Below, piece by piece: positions 36,816 through 45,865 of a DNA stretch of 47,937 nucleotides. The number at the start of each line of letters is the position of its first letter. Positions within the stretch are counted from its first letter, which is position 1. The stretch lies in the NCBI GenBank assembly GCA_945904015.1, contig CAMDPK010000039.1:1-47937 (forward strand), read 5' to 3'. The DNA comes from Candidatus Kuenenia stuttgartensis. Its GTDB lineage: Bacteria > Planctomycetota > Planctomycetia > Planctomycetales > Planctomycetaceae. The notes below the pieces were generated by a model that ran no database searches, was not told the origin of the DNA, and worked only from the letters and a program-made list of their open reading frames with translations. The position numbers and the translations under genes are program-made.

Positions 36816-39800
36816 GTGTCGGAATCTGATAAAACGCCCTCTGCGAACCCTGATTCTCCGCCGCCGGTCGTATTGAATGAAGTTGTCGAACCGGCTTCGC
36901 TCACGAATGAATCGGCGAACCCCATACCTGCCGAAGGTTTGCCTGAATGGGAACCGCTCACGCCGGAGTTGGTCGAGGATGAAGCGATCCGCGGCGACTT
37001 CATGTTGAGCTGGGCCGTGGTGTTGCTCGCGCTGTTGATCGGCTGTCGGCAGATCGTCGAGACAACCACTCTCGTGCATGTGAAGACCGGGAGTTACTTG
37101 GCCTCTCACGGATTCTGGCCACCAACGAACGATGTGTTTTCGGCAACGGCTGGCGAGCATCGCTGGGTCAATTTGTCGTGGCTGTGGGATCTGATCGCCA
37201 GCGGGTTGTTCACGATCGGTGAGGGGATTGGATTGTCGCTCGCGACGGCGCTCCTCGTGGCTACGACGTGGTCGCTGCTCGGAAAGACCAGCCGGTCGGG
37301 AGTATCGAGTTGGTTCGGCTCGATTCTCGGAGTGCTGACGTTGCTGGCCTGTCATCCACAATTCTCTGGTCAGCCAGAGACTGTCACGCTGTTCGGGTTG
37401 GCAGCGACATTCTGGTGGTTGCACGTTTGGCGGTCGTCAACGGATGCGGCGACATCGACGAGTGTCCTGGCGGTGTCCGGACGACCGGTGTCGCTGTGGT
37501 GGTTGATGCCGGGATTCGTACTGTGGAGCAATCTCGATAATCGCATGTTTCTGGGACTGACGCTGCTGTTGCTGTGGGGCCTCGGCGAGGTCGTCGGCCA
37601 AGCGGCGGGACGCACCAGTTTGACAGCAACTCAGCGAGCACATTTTTGGAAGGTTCTGGGCACATGCATCGTCGCGAGTAGCTTGAATCCGTTTGGCGGA
37701 CAGGCTCTGTTTTCACCGGTCGCATTGTACGGCACCGAGTATCCCGCTTGGCATTTGTATGTTTCGGCGAGTTCTGGATCAGAGGGGGCCGGCGCGTTCT
37801 CGTTGTTGACGTCCGATTTGTGGCGATCCGGGTCGGGACGTCTCCCACTGGTTGCGGGCGTGGTTGTGTTGGCGTCGACATTGGTGTCGATCGTGTTGAA
37901 CGCGCGGCGAGTCAACTTGGGGGATGTCCTGGCATTCGCAGGATTTGTCGTTTTGGCGGCGATCGCGTCGCACGAACTGGCCGCGGCGAGTGTCGTGGCC
38001 TGTGCGATTGGAACGCTGAACGCCCAGCAGTGGTATCAATCGAGTTTCCGGCAGGCGTATTCGATCGAACCAAAAGAATTGCTGTTTACGCGAGGAGGCC
38101 GAGCCATCACGGTGCTGGTGTTCTTCGCGCTGGCTGTGGTCTCCGTAAATCAATCTCTGTTCGGCGCGGAGGGCAAGAGAGTTGGCGTAGGCATGTCGAA
38201 TCGGCTGCGGGCCATGATCGCTGCCTATCGCGACGCGACGGCCGACTCATTCGACGATCGGCCGTTCAATTTCATGCCGAGCCAGGGAGATGTGCTGCTG
38301 TGGATCGATCAGAAACCTTTCCTAGACAGCCGCCTGGCTGTCTTCACGCGACGCGGCGAACTGGATCTGCTCGCCCTGCACGATCAGGCGCGACAATCTC
38401 TGACAGCATTGACCGATCAGAAAACCGCATCCGATCAAGTACCAAATGTTGCCCATTCCGACGACCGGCTGACTGCCTGGCGGCTCATCTTCAACCGCTT
38501 TCAACTGACACACTCGATTCCACGGTTGTTCGGCGGAAACCCAACCGCTTACTTTCGAATGCTCGGCAAACCGGATTGGCAGCTAACGCATTTGGGATCG
38601 CATTGCGCGGTCTTCTATCGCCAGGACGATGCCTCTCCCGAACTGACTCTGTTTTTGGACCAGCATCAACTCTCGCTTCGAAAGTTGGCGTTTCAAACGA
38701 CGGAGCCTGCTTCGCTGCGCACCGATTGGCCGCGCGTACGCTCGACGCTTCAAAGATCGTTTGGTCCTCCAGAGTCTCACGTTTCCAACAAAGTGCTGGA
38801 GGCAGAAACGTTGCTGTTGCACTTACGCGCGATCATGAACGGTCAGCTAACGATCGACCAACCGACAGCCATCGGTATGGCTCACCTGGCCATCCGCAAA
38901 GCGAACGCCGGATTAGCTGAATCAGCCGATAACGCGATGGCTTATCAAATCCTGGGAGAGGCGTACTCGTTCTTGCTCAACGTTGAGACCTCCATCGAGC
39001 AATCCAGTGGAGTGCCGTTCGAGAACCGACTCCGATTTTATCAGGCGCTCGCGGCGTACTACCAAGCGATTCACTTAGAGCCGAAGTCCCTCTTTCTGCG
39101 AGACCGATTTGTCGACCTGTTGCAGAGACACAATCGCCTCGACTTGGTTTTGCGGGAGCTGGATGTCATTGACAAACTGACCCCCTTCACAGACACCGAA
39201 AACTCGGAAGAAAGCGAGATATTGAAGCGCCGTTTAGCTCTGCGCGAACACTGCGAAAGTCGGCAAGCCACCCTGCAAGAGCAACTCAATCCGAGTTTGG
39301 AAAATGGACAGAATGCTGCCGCATTGGCCCCACAGGTGTATGAATCTGGCTTTGTGCTAGAAGCGCTGCGGCTATTGAATCTCGATCAGGATGACGTCCG
39401 TGAGTCGCCCGATTTGCAGGTACTTTATTCCTTGCTGCGGTTCGAGTCGGGCGAGATTGAAGAGGTTCACGGCCTGTTCGAGTATATCTCCGAGGACAAC
39501 CGAGCGTCTTGGCGCATCCCAGCCGCGTGGACTCGTCTCGCACACGGAGAATATGACCGAGCGATCGAGTTGTGGAGGAATCAATCCGCGATCACACAGC
39601 AATCATCCGTGACCGGAGTCTTAGCCACCTTGCCGATCATTCAATCCCCGTTTCACCTGTTGGGACATCCCAATGTTTGGCCGACGCACCACACCTTGCT
39701 GCTTGAGAACGCACAATTAGTTTCAGAGAACGAAATCGCATCGTTGCAGTGGTACACGGCGATGTGTCAAATCGAAGCGGGGAATCCCCTGTTGGCGGGC

Positions 39801-39977
39801 AAGACGCTGGCCGGACTGCTCGAATTGAATCCAGAGACCCCCTTTCGACCGCTGATCCGGTTCTATTTGTTTACAATCAACGATGAGCTGATTGATCGCG
39901 AGCCGCCATCCGATTGGATTCCGATCGACGGAGAGATGTTCATTCCGGACGAGCCGGGCATCACGGAAAAAAAATAG
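36816..39977 (+). CDS. Large polytopic membrane protein with C-terminal helical (TPR-like) region
   Basis: Start GTG 36816 (SESDKTPSANPDSPPP) has a GAGG-type site 6-9 bases upstream. The 1053-residue product has an acidic, Pro-rich cytoplasmic N-terminus (about 60 residues). About 10 membrane helices then lie between residues 65 and 455, with LSWAVVLLALLIGCRQIVET first and AITVLVFFALAVVSVN near the end. A soluble region then shows TPR-like features (AIRKANAGLAESADNAMAYQ, LRFYQALAAYYQAIHLEPKS). The general form recalls planctomycete glycosyltransferase-C-like membrane proteins (WVNLSWLWDLIASGLF after a short periplasmic loop), but no catalytic acidic motif was confirmed. Function unknown. The stop codon lies in the arm of the shared terminator. 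Confidence 0.75.
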   Translation: MSESDKTPSANPDSPPPVVLNEVVEPASLTNESANPIPAEGLPEWEPLTPELVEDEAIRGDFMLSWAVVLLALLIGCRQIVETTTLVHVKTGSYLASHGFWPPTNDVFSATAGEHRWVNLSWLWDLIASGLFTIGEGIGLSLATALLVATTWSLLGKTSRSGVSSWFGSILGVLTLLACHPQFSGQPETVTLFGLAATFWWLHVWRSSTDAATSTSVLAVSGRPVSLWWLMPGFVLWSNLDNRMFLGLTLLLLWGLGEVVGQAAGRTSLTATQRAHFWKVLGTCIVASSLNPFGGQALFSPVALYGTEYPAWHLYVSASSGSEGAGAFSLLTSDLWRSGSGRLPLVAGVVVLASTLVSIVLNARRVNLGDVLAFAGFVVLAAIASHELAAASVVACAIGTLNAQQWYQSSFRQAYSIEPKELLFTRGGRAITVLVFFALAVVSVNQSLFGAEGKRVGVGMSNRLRAMIAAYRDATADSFDDRPFNFMPSQGDVLLWIDQKPFLDSRLAVFTRRGELDLLALHDQARQSLTALTDQKTASDQVPNVAHSDDRLTAWRLIFNRFQLTHSIPRLFGGNPTAYFRMLGKPDWQLTHLGSHCAVFYRQDDASPELTLFLDQHQLSLRKLAFQTTEPASLRTDWPRVRSTLQRSFGPPESHVSNKVLEAETLLLHLRAIMNGQLTIDQPTAIGMAHLAIRKANAGLAESADNAMAYQILGEAYSFLLNVETSIEQSSGVPFENRLRFYQALAAYYQAIHLEPKSLFLRDRFVDLLQRHNRLDLVLRELDVIDKLTPFTDTENSEESEILKRRLALREHCESRQATLQEQLNPSLENGQNAAALAPQVYESGFVLEALRLLNLDQDDVRESPDLQVLYSLLRFESGEIEEVHGLFEYISEDNRASWRIPAAWTRLAHGEYDRAIELWRNQSAITQQSSVTGVLATLPIIQSPFHLLGHPNVWPTHHTLLLENAQLVSENEIASLQWYTAMCQIEAGNPLLAGKTLAGLLELNPETPFRPLIRFYLFTINDELIDREPPSDWIPIDGEMFIPDEPGITEKK

Positions 39978-40000
39978 CCCCGGCCACAAGAGCCGGGGCT
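39976..40000 (-). terminator. Intrinsic terminator of the thioredoxin-like gene, shared with the opposite stop codon
   Basis: A 9-bp stem AGCCCCGGC/GCCGGGGCT with a 7-base loop is followed, on the minus strand, by TATTTTTTTT. That makes a textbook rho-independent terminator for the minus-strand gene at 40089. The same bases encode the final Lys-Lys-stop of the plus-strand gene ending at 39977. Confidence 0.85.
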
Positions 40001-40088
40001 ACATTGACTGGGGAGCAGACGTCTCGTCGACTCCTGTTCGGTTGCCGCAATTCATCCGATGCAGGCCAGACGCCCGCACGTCCAATTG

Positions 40089-40643
40089 TTAGTTCAGAAT
40101 CTTCTTGGTGTCCTCAATGATCGCCTTGCTGTTGGCGGTCTTGTACTCACCCTTGGCGAAGGCGTGGCTGACTTTCACCTTGCCGTCGACCCACATCATG
40201 ACGGTGAGGTCGGCCTTCTCGGCGATCTTGTATTCATCCGGGCCGGCGATGCCATCGAAGATCGTCAGCGGGACGTTCTTCAAGCCCCCTTCTTTCTTGG
40301 CGATTTCTTTGAGCTTGGTTTCGTCTTTGTCCGGATCGTTGGTCAGCAGCGTGACGAACGCCGCCATCTTCTTCTCTTCGTTTTTGCCGACGACGCCGTC
40401 AATTTGCTTGACGAGCGCAACGACTTCCGGAGTCATCTCGCGAGCGAAGATGTTGACCACCGGACGATCACCAAACTTGCAGCGATAGCAAAGTGACTTG
40501 CCTTCGCTGGGACCAGTGCAATCTCTGACAGTGTAGGCGGGCAGCGGTTCGCCAGGTTGCAGACCGGACTTCAGTTCGGCCGCGATCAACGCTCCGGCGA
40601 ACATCGCGCTCGCCACAAATGCCACAGACAGAATTCGACGCAT
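40089..40643 (-). CDS. Secreted thioredoxin-fold protein with CxxC motif
   Basis: The 184-residue protein has a signal peptide (MRRILSVAFVASAMFAGALI, cleaved near AAA/AE). The mature part opens with a Pro-rich segment, GLQPGEPLPAYTVRDCTGP, then SLCYRCKFGDRPVVNIFARE, where CYRC is a thioredoxin-like CxxC before a strand. Further strand-helix elements are MAAFVTLLTNDPD and VPLTIFDGIAGPDEYKIAEK, and it ends in a typical Trx-like terminal helix. A periplasmic redox or copper/heme-maturation role is possible but not shown. Its terminator is at 39976-40000. Confidence 0.75.
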   Translation of the reverse strand: MRRILSVAFVASAMFAGALIAAELKSGLQPGEPLPAYTVRDCTGPSEGKSLCYRCKFGDRPVVNIFAREMTPEVVALVKQIDGVVGKNEEKKMAAFVTLLTNDPDKDETKLKEIAKKEGGLKNVPLTIFDGIAGPDEYKIAEKADLTVMMWVDGKVKVSHAFAKGEYKTANSKAIIEDTKKILN

Positions 40644-41098
40644 TTCACTCTCCTTGGGGGTTAAGAAACAGGACTTGGGGAAACCACAATCTTGTTTTCA
40701 CGCTCGGCGTGAAAACTCAAGCTGCCAAAAACACTGGCGATGCAGTCCGACCAGTCATCCTCGCCCTTCCAGTTCGTGGAAAGCTCGCGAGGTGACGACG
40801 CCAAGCGGATACCGGACACGCCGCCGCAATTAGGAAGCCATTCAAGAGAAGCCGGTTGAAACGGCGGCCGCAGGATTCTCCGCTCGACAAAACGCTCGAA
40901 CCTCGGCCGCAATTACGCGGCTCGTCAGCGAATCTGTTGGAAACAGTCGCAAGTTCACGAGCGAGACTCCTGGCAGAGAATTCAACTCCGAGACTCCGGA
41001 GGACTCTAGCGTGACCCTGCCTCCCCGAAAAGGATTCCGCATTGTTGCCATCCGGGTCGTCCGGCTAGAAACCCCGACCCGAACGCAGGAGGCTGCTC
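40644..41098. other. Intergenic region between divergent genes
   Basis: About 455 bases without a credible gene. A perfect 10-bp hairpin GTTTTCACGC/GCGTGAAAAC lies at 40694-40716, about 50 bases upstream of the thioredoxin-like gene start. The remainder shows only short frames with poor coding character. Confidence 0.5.
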
Positions 41099-42790
41099 AT
41101 GTTTGACGTGCTGATCCGCCACGCCACGGTGATTGATGGGACACGCGCCCCACGCTATTCGGCAGACATCGGCATCACCGGGGATCGCATCGACTCGATC
41201 GGCGACCTGTCCGCAGCCGAAGCCCAACAGACGATCGACGCATCTGGATTGGTCGCCGCTCCCGGATTCATCGACGTTCACACGCACACCGATGGCTGGT
41301 TGTTGAAGTCGCCGCACCTGTTGCCCAAGACGCTGCAAGGTTTCACGACCGAGGTGCTGATGTCCGACGGCATCTCGTACGCGCCGGTCACTCCGCAGAC
41401 CTGGCGCGAATGGATTTTCTATTTGCGAGCGTTGAATGGGATGTCGCTCGACGAGTATTCCGGCTGGCAATCGATCGCCGAATTCCTGGACCGCATCGCC
41501 GGGCACAACGTGCAAAACGTGATCGCGCAGGTGCCGTATGCCAATGTCCGCTCGGCCGTGTGCGGCTGGGGGCGGCAACGTCCCGACGATTTTCAAATGC
41601 GGTCCATCGTCCGCGACATCCGCCGAGCGATGGACGAGGGCGCGGTCGGACTCTCGACCGGGCTGGACTACATCGTGCAGTGCTTCGCGACAACCGACGA
41701 ACTGGTCGCCGCCTGCCAGCCGATCGCCGAGCACGGTGGGCTGTACGTGACTCACATGCGGTACAAACTTGGCCTGCTGCCGGCGCTGCGCGAGGCGGTC
41801 GAGATCGCACGCCGCTCCGGCACGAAGCTGCACATCTCACACTTGAAAGCGCAGACGCCGCAAGCAGCCGATGAGGTGCTGACCTATCTCGACCGCGTGG
41901 CGTCCCGCGAAGTCGATCTGTCGTTCGACGTGTATCCGTATCAATCCGGCTCGACGATGCTGAGCTATCTGCTGCCCTACGAAGTTTGGGAGTCTGGTCC
42001 CATCGCGGCCGTCGAACGGCTGCGCGATCCGGCCGTGCGCGAACGCTTCAATCGCGGACTGACCGAGCATCGTGTCGAGATCGACAAGATCCACATCGCC
42101 TGGGTCGGCAGCAAAGAGAACTCACGTCATCAAGGGAACCTGCTGAGCGATTTCGTCGACAGCCGCCGATCGTCTCCGGGCGATGCGCTGGCCGATTTGC
42201 TGATCGAAGAGCGGCTCGCCGTATTGCTGGTCGTTAACGAAGGGGACGATCCGCTGATCACTCCGTTCTTGCAGCATCCCAAACACATGGTCGGGACGGA
42301 TGGCATCCTCTGCGGTTGCGTCAGTCCGGTGCGAGCCTCCGACCGCGACAAGTCCGGATCGCCGACGAGTCATCCGAAGAAGAATCAACCGTCCGCTGTG
42401 GGCGAAAAGCCGCAAGAGGTATTGCGATTGGAGGGGCGTCCGCATCCGCGCGTGTTCGGGTCGGCGGGACGAGTGCTCGGGCCGCTGGTGCGTGAAGTGA
42501 AATTGTTCTCGCTGGAGGACGCGGTCCACAAACTGGCGGGCTATCCCGCCAATCGTTTTGGACTGAAACAGCGCGGCGAGTTGAAGCCTGGCAATTTTGC
42601 CGATCTCGTCCTGTTCGATCCCAATACGATCTCGGATCAGGCGACCTACTTGGAGCCGTTGCAACCAACGGTCGGCATGCACACCGTGCTGGTCAACGGA
42701 ATGCCGATCATCGAAGCCGGTCAGCCTGTTCCTTCCGAACGGCTGCCACGCACGCTGCCCGGACGGCATTTGCGCTGCGAGCGGACGTGA
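41099..42790 (+). CDS. N-acyl-D-amino-acid deacylase family amidohydrolase with 40-residue insertion
   Basis: The 563-residue protein has the amidohydrolase metal motif FIDVHTHTDGW (about residues 57-67) after the N-terminal beta-sandwich strand FDVLIRHATVIDGTRAPRYS. Further motifs are LSTGLDYIVQCFATTDEL, YVTHMRYKLG, KLHISHLKAQ and the late HPKHMVGTDGI, followed by GRPHPRVFGSAGRVLG. The C-terminal strand GELKPGNFADLVLFDP is typical of D-aminoacylases and dihydropyrimidinase-like enzymes. Between residues 404 and 445 an extra 40 residues (CGCVSPVRASDRDKSGSPTS, then HPKKNQPSAVGEKPQEVLRL) interrupt the otherwise continuous DGI-(x)-EGRPHPR junction. Substrate: N-acyl-D-amino acids or a related amide, not determinable by eye. 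Confidence 0.88.
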   Translation: MFDVLIRHATVIDGTRAPRYSADIGITGDRIDSIGDLSAAEAQQTIDASGLVAAPGFIDVHTHTDGWLLKSPHLLPKTLQGFTTEVLMSDGISYAPVTPQTWREWIFYLRALNGMSLDEYSGWQSIAEFLDRIAGHNVQNVIAQVPYANVRSAVCGWGRQRPDDFQMRSIVRDIRRAMDEGAVGLSTGLDYIVQCFATTDELVAACQPIAEHGGLYVTHMRYKLGLLPALREAVEIARRSGTKLHISHLKAQTPQAADEVLTYLDRVASREVDLSFDVYPYQSGSTMLSYLLPYEVWESGPIAAVERLRDPAVRERFNRGLTEHRVEIDKIHIAWVGSKENSRHQGNLLSDFVDSRRSSPGDALADLLIEERLAVLLVVNEGDDPLITPFLQHPKHMVGTDGILCGCVSPVRASDRDKSGSPTSHPKKNQPSAVGEKPQEVLRLEGRPHPRVFGSAGRVLGPLVREVKLFSLEDAVHKLAGYPANRFGLKQRGELKPGNFADLVLFDPNTISDQATYLEPLQPTVGMHTVLVNGMPIIEAGQPVPSERLPRTLPGRHLRCERT

Positions 42791-42795
42791 AGTAG

Positions 42796-42837
42796 CCCGG
42801 ACGCCCACGTCCGGGTGATCGGACGTAGGCGTCCGAT
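42796..42837. repeat. Paired palindromes of the CGGACG family
   Basis: Two hairpins, CCCGGACG...CGTCCGGG (42796-42815) and ATCGGACG...CGTCCGAT (42818-42837), match the pair at 17671-17717. They lie between the convergent amidohydrolase and RicT-like genes and could act as a two-way transcription stop. Confidence 0.85.
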
Positions 42838-42848
42838 CTACGAACGCA

Positions 42849-43718
42849 TCACGCGCTTTCCGTTGGCGGCGGTTGTTCGGATCGCGGCCCCTTCGGCTTC
42901 GGACCCTTCGTGCTGATGACCGTCAGCACTTCGCTGGCATCGACCATCACGCGCCGTGACTCGTCATAAGCGATCATCACCTTGCGAGCCAGAATTTCTT
43001 GCGAGACGACTCGCCCTTGTCCGGCCTTCGTCACAACCGTGGCACCGATCGGAGGCAAGTCGCGCAGGTGTTCCTCATAGGTGTCGTACTCGTACCGCAG
43101 GCAGCACTTCAGTCGTCCGCAGCGGCCAGAGATCTTGTTCGGGTCGAGCGTCGCCTTTTGCACTTTGGCCATCTTCATCGTGACCGGAGGCATCTCGCGA
43201 AGGTGCGTGTTGCAACAGACCGGCTTGCCGCAGTCGCCGTAGTCGGCCAGCAGCTTGGCTTCGTCGCGAATGCCGATCTGCCGCATTTCGATCCGTAGTT
43301 TGAAGTGCCCCGCCAACATACGGACCAAGTCGCGGAAGTCGATGCGCTTTTCCGAGAGGTAATAGATGATCAACCGCTCGCCGCCGAAGAGCCGCTCGAT
43401 GTCGATAAGCTGCATCTGCAACTTGCTCTCGGTGATGAGCCGTCCGCAGTCCGCGAAATCCTGCCGCTGAGCAGCGACCACTTGATCGCGCTTGCGGAGA
43501 TCGTCGGCCGAAGCGATTTGCAGGATGCGGCCGGTTTCATCCGTGCGTCCCAGATACGATCGCGTTTGCTCGGACGCGGGGCAGAGCACTTCGCCCCACT
43601 CGACACCGCGGTCGGTTCGCACAATCACGGCCGTGCCGCGCTCGATCGGGTCGTCGTACTTCGCCGAAAACTCGCCGACGATTCGCATGATGCCATAGCG
43701 GATGATGTGGTTGGCCAT
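42849..43718 (-). CDS. PSP1/RicT-family protein (YaaT-like)
   Basis: ATG at 43718 (MANHIIRYGIMRIVGEFSAK) is chosen; the frame further upstream is made from the palindrome at 43733-43796. The 289-residue protein matches the RicT/YaaT family: GTAVIVRTDRGVEWGEVLCP, the PSP1 C-terminal domain (LLADYGDCGKPVCCNTHLRE) and the Cys-rich SGRCGRLKCCLRYEYDTYEE, whose Cys can bind Fe-S clusters in homologues. In Bacillus the protein joins RicA and RicF to affect RNase Y cleavage and development; in planctomycetes the role is unknown. A Pro/Ser/Glu tail ends the protein. It lies downstream of hom on the same strand. Confidence 0.9.
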   Translation of the reverse strand: MANHIIRYGIMRIVGEFSAKYDDPIERGTAVIVRTDRGVEWGEVLCPASEQTRSYLGRTDETGRILQIASADDLRKRDQVVAAQRQDFADCGRLITESKLQMQLIDIERLFGGERLIIYYLSEKRIDFRDLVRMLAGHFKLRIEMRQIGIRDEAKLLADYGDCGKPVCCNTHLREMPPVTMKMAKVQKATLDPNKISGRCGRLKCCLRYEYDTYEEHLRDLPPIGATVVTKAGQGRVVSQEILARKVMIAYDESRRVMVDASEVLTVISTKGPKPKGPRSEQPPPTESA

Positions 43719-43732
43719 AATTGGTTTCGTGG

Positions 43733-43796
43733 AGGATGGGCACTCTTGCCCGTCATTGGAATTCGGAAAAAGCGGACGGGCAAGAGTGCCCATCCT
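43733..43796. repeat. Perfect 22-bp inverted repeat between hom and the RicT-like gene
   Basis: Arms 43733-43754 and 43775-43796 are exactly complementary with a 20-base loop; core GGCACTCTTGCCCGTC. On the minus strand it lies 4 bases after the hom stop and 15 bases before the RicT-like start codon, so it may end or attenuate transcription between them. Confidence 0.9.
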
Positions 43797-43800
43797 ACGT

Positions 43801-45114
43801 TCATGACGCGACCGGAATGCGGACGCGCGGCGGACGGATACTTTTCAGCCGTTCGAGTTCCGCGTCGGCATCGCGCATCGCCCCTTCGGTGCTTTCGTGA
43901 GTCATGATCACCAGCGGCACGGTAACCGGCCCGCCGGGGATCGCGGCTGACTCGGCTTCTTTCTGAATGACCGATGCGATGCTGATGTTATGCCGTCCCA
44001 GGATGTCCGCAATGTCGGCAAGCACATGCGGGCGGTCCTCGACGTTGAATCTCAAATAAAATCGGCGGCGGACTTCGGTCGCCGGCAAGAGCGGCAACGG
44101 CGCGTGCTCGCGCCAAATGTCGAGTCGCGAAAACGTGAGCTGTGCCCGGCCGACCGCCATGTCGATCAGATCGGCGACGACGGCTGAAGCGGTCGGCATC
44201 TCGCCGGCTCCCGCGCCAGAGTACCACAAGCGCCCAACGGCATCGCCGGTCAGCTCGACCATGTTGAACGCACCGGAGGTTTTCGCCAGCGGTTGGTTGG
44301 CTTTGACCAACGTCGGTTGCACATGCATCTCCAACTGCCCCTGGATCAGCCGAGCAGTCGCCAGCAGCTTGACCCGATAGCCAAACTCGGTGGCGTTTCG
44401 CAAATCGGGAAGCTCCAACTTGTCGATCCCCGTTCGCTGAAACGCCGTCACCGGCACCTTCGTGCCGAACGCGAGCTGACTGAGCAACACCAACTTCTGA
44501 GCCGCATCGGTGCCGTCGACATCCATCGTCGGATCGGCCTCGGCGTAACCCAGCCGTTGAGCCTCAGCCAGCACGTCGGCATACGGCCGAGCCTTCTCGT
44601 GCATTTCAGTCAGAATGAAATTGCTGGTCCCGTTGATGATCGCCTGGATCGACGTGATTTGATTCGCCGCCATCGACTGCCCGATCGCTGCGATGATCGG
44701 AATGCCTCCCGCGACCGCCGCCTCGTACGCGACCGTGCGACCAAGCTCGCGGGCGCGCCGGAAGACCTCATCGCCATGCTCGCACAGCAACGCCTTGTTC
44801 GCCGTCACGACATCTTTTCCCGATTCGAGCAGCCGCAGCATGATCGTTCGTGCTGGCTCCAACCCGCCGACCAGATGCAGGACGATGTCGATGTCCTTGT
44901 CGGCATACACCGCTTCGAGATCATCGGTGATCAGGCCGTTCGGCAACGCGACAGATCGCGATTTCTCAACGTGCTGCACGACGACACGACGAATCTCGAT
45001 CGGCCGACCGGCTCTGCGAGCAATCCGCTCCGCCTGATCCGTCAAGATCCGCGCGACACCCGTGCCGACGGTCCCCATTCCGATCAATGCGACTCGCAAG
45101 GGAACATCCTGCAT
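43801..45114 (-). CDS. hom: Homoserine dehydrogenase with C-terminal ACT domain
   Basis: This 437-residue NAD(P)-dependent enzyme reduces aspartate semialdehyde to homoserine for threonine and methionine synthesis. The N-terminal Rossmann motif is VALIGMGTVGTGVARIL (residues 8-24). VTANKALLCEHGDEVFRRA, AVAGGIPIIAAIGQSMAANQ, INGTSNFILTEM and AQRLGYAEADPTMDVDGTDA are the catalytic signatures, with the last holding the active Lys/Asp area. LWYSGAGAGEMPTASAVVAD closes the catalytic domain. Residues about 355-437 form an ACT regulatory domain (LRFNVEDRPHVLADIADILG), consistent with threonine feedback. No thrC or lysC lies next to it. Confidence 0.95.
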   Translation of the reverse strand: MQDVPLRVALIGMGTVGTGVARILTDQAERIARRAGRPIEIRRVVVQHVEKSRSVALPNGLITDDLEAVYADKDIDIVLHLVGGLEPARTIMLRLLESGKDVVTANKALLCEHGDEVFRRARELGRTVAYEAAVAGGIPIIAAIGQSMAANQITSIQAIINGTSNFILTEMHEKARPYADVLAEAQRLGYAEADPTMDVDGTDAAQKLVLLSQLAFGTKVPVTAFQRTGIDKLELPDLRNATEFGYRVKLLATARLIQGQLEMHVQPTLVKANQPLAKTSGAFNMVELTGDAVGRLWYSGAGAGEMPTASAVVADLIDMAVGRAQLTFSRLDIWREHAPLPLLPATEVRRRFYLRFNVEDRPHVLADIADILGRHNISIASVIQKEAESAAIPGGPVTVPLVIMTHESTEGAMRDADAELERLKSIRPPRVRIPVAS

Positions 45115-45333
45115 GACACCCTTTCGGAAATTTTCAATGAATGATCAAAGTGATGAACAGCGATTGGCACATCAGAACGACAGCCAGAGGGCGGCATCGT
45201 AGCAGTTGCTCGCAGAGGCGACAGTGTGAATCAGAGACACTTCTCTCTGGTACGCCACGCGCTTGGAGTTGCAACCGGCACGAAGTAACACTGCCCGGAA
45301 CTGATGGCGGCACTGCGGCGAACGACCGACGGA

Positions 45334-45822
45334 TTACTCGAAACTGAAGATCGTGGCGAAGGCTTCGTTGATGGATTCGAGGGACGCATTCGGGATGTCG
45401 TCCGTGTCTTCGACGCCGATACCACGTGAGATGTCGGTCACGACCTTGGTGAAGCGAGACTTCCCGTCTTCCTGTTGCAAGTCGTGCTCCTGACCGGCGG
45501 GCAACAGGCCGAGCCGTTCGGCCGACGTGCCGGTCATCCATTTCGACCAATCGAAGCCGTGCATCAGGTCGCAGCAGACTTCGTACTTCTCCAGCAGCAC
45601 AGCGACCGCTTGAGCCGTGTCGATGATGGGCGAGCCTTGGCCGCCGCTCTCGGTGTAGGGCGCCAACGCCTGCTTAACTGATCGGCCAGTCCGAGGTCAT
45701 CGACGATCAACCCGCCCTGCTTGTCGCGGAAGACTCGGTGTACGCGAGCGATGGCCTGAATCAGTCCGTGGCCGCGCATCGGTTTGTCGGCGTACATCGT
45801 GTGGAGGCGGGGAGCATCGAAG
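45334..45822 (-). pseudogene. hsdR: hsdR remnant (type I restriction endonuclease, internal fragment)
   Basis: The minus strand encodes an internal part of HsdR, the ATP-dependent translocase/nuclease subunit: [20 protein letters not shown] then [16 protein letters not shown] (SF2 helicase motif VI region), then [18 protein letters not shown] read across a frameshift. A single missing base in an A-run (minus strand, near 45674-45675) shifts the frame between GLADQL and QALAPYTE. Homology starts abruptly at FDAP near 45822, right after an in-frame TGA, and fades after LQQEDGKSRFTKVVTDIS, so both ends are lost. Full HsdR proteins are over 1000 residues. Confidence 0.85.
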
Positions 45823-45865
45823 GAAGCGCTTCACTTCTCCCCAAGCCACTCCGATTCGGCTTATC

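Noticed and set aside
43719..43793. N-terminal extension of the RicT-like protein
   Set aside because: The extra codons come from the perfect palindrome at 43733-43796; MANHIIRYG is the plausible start.
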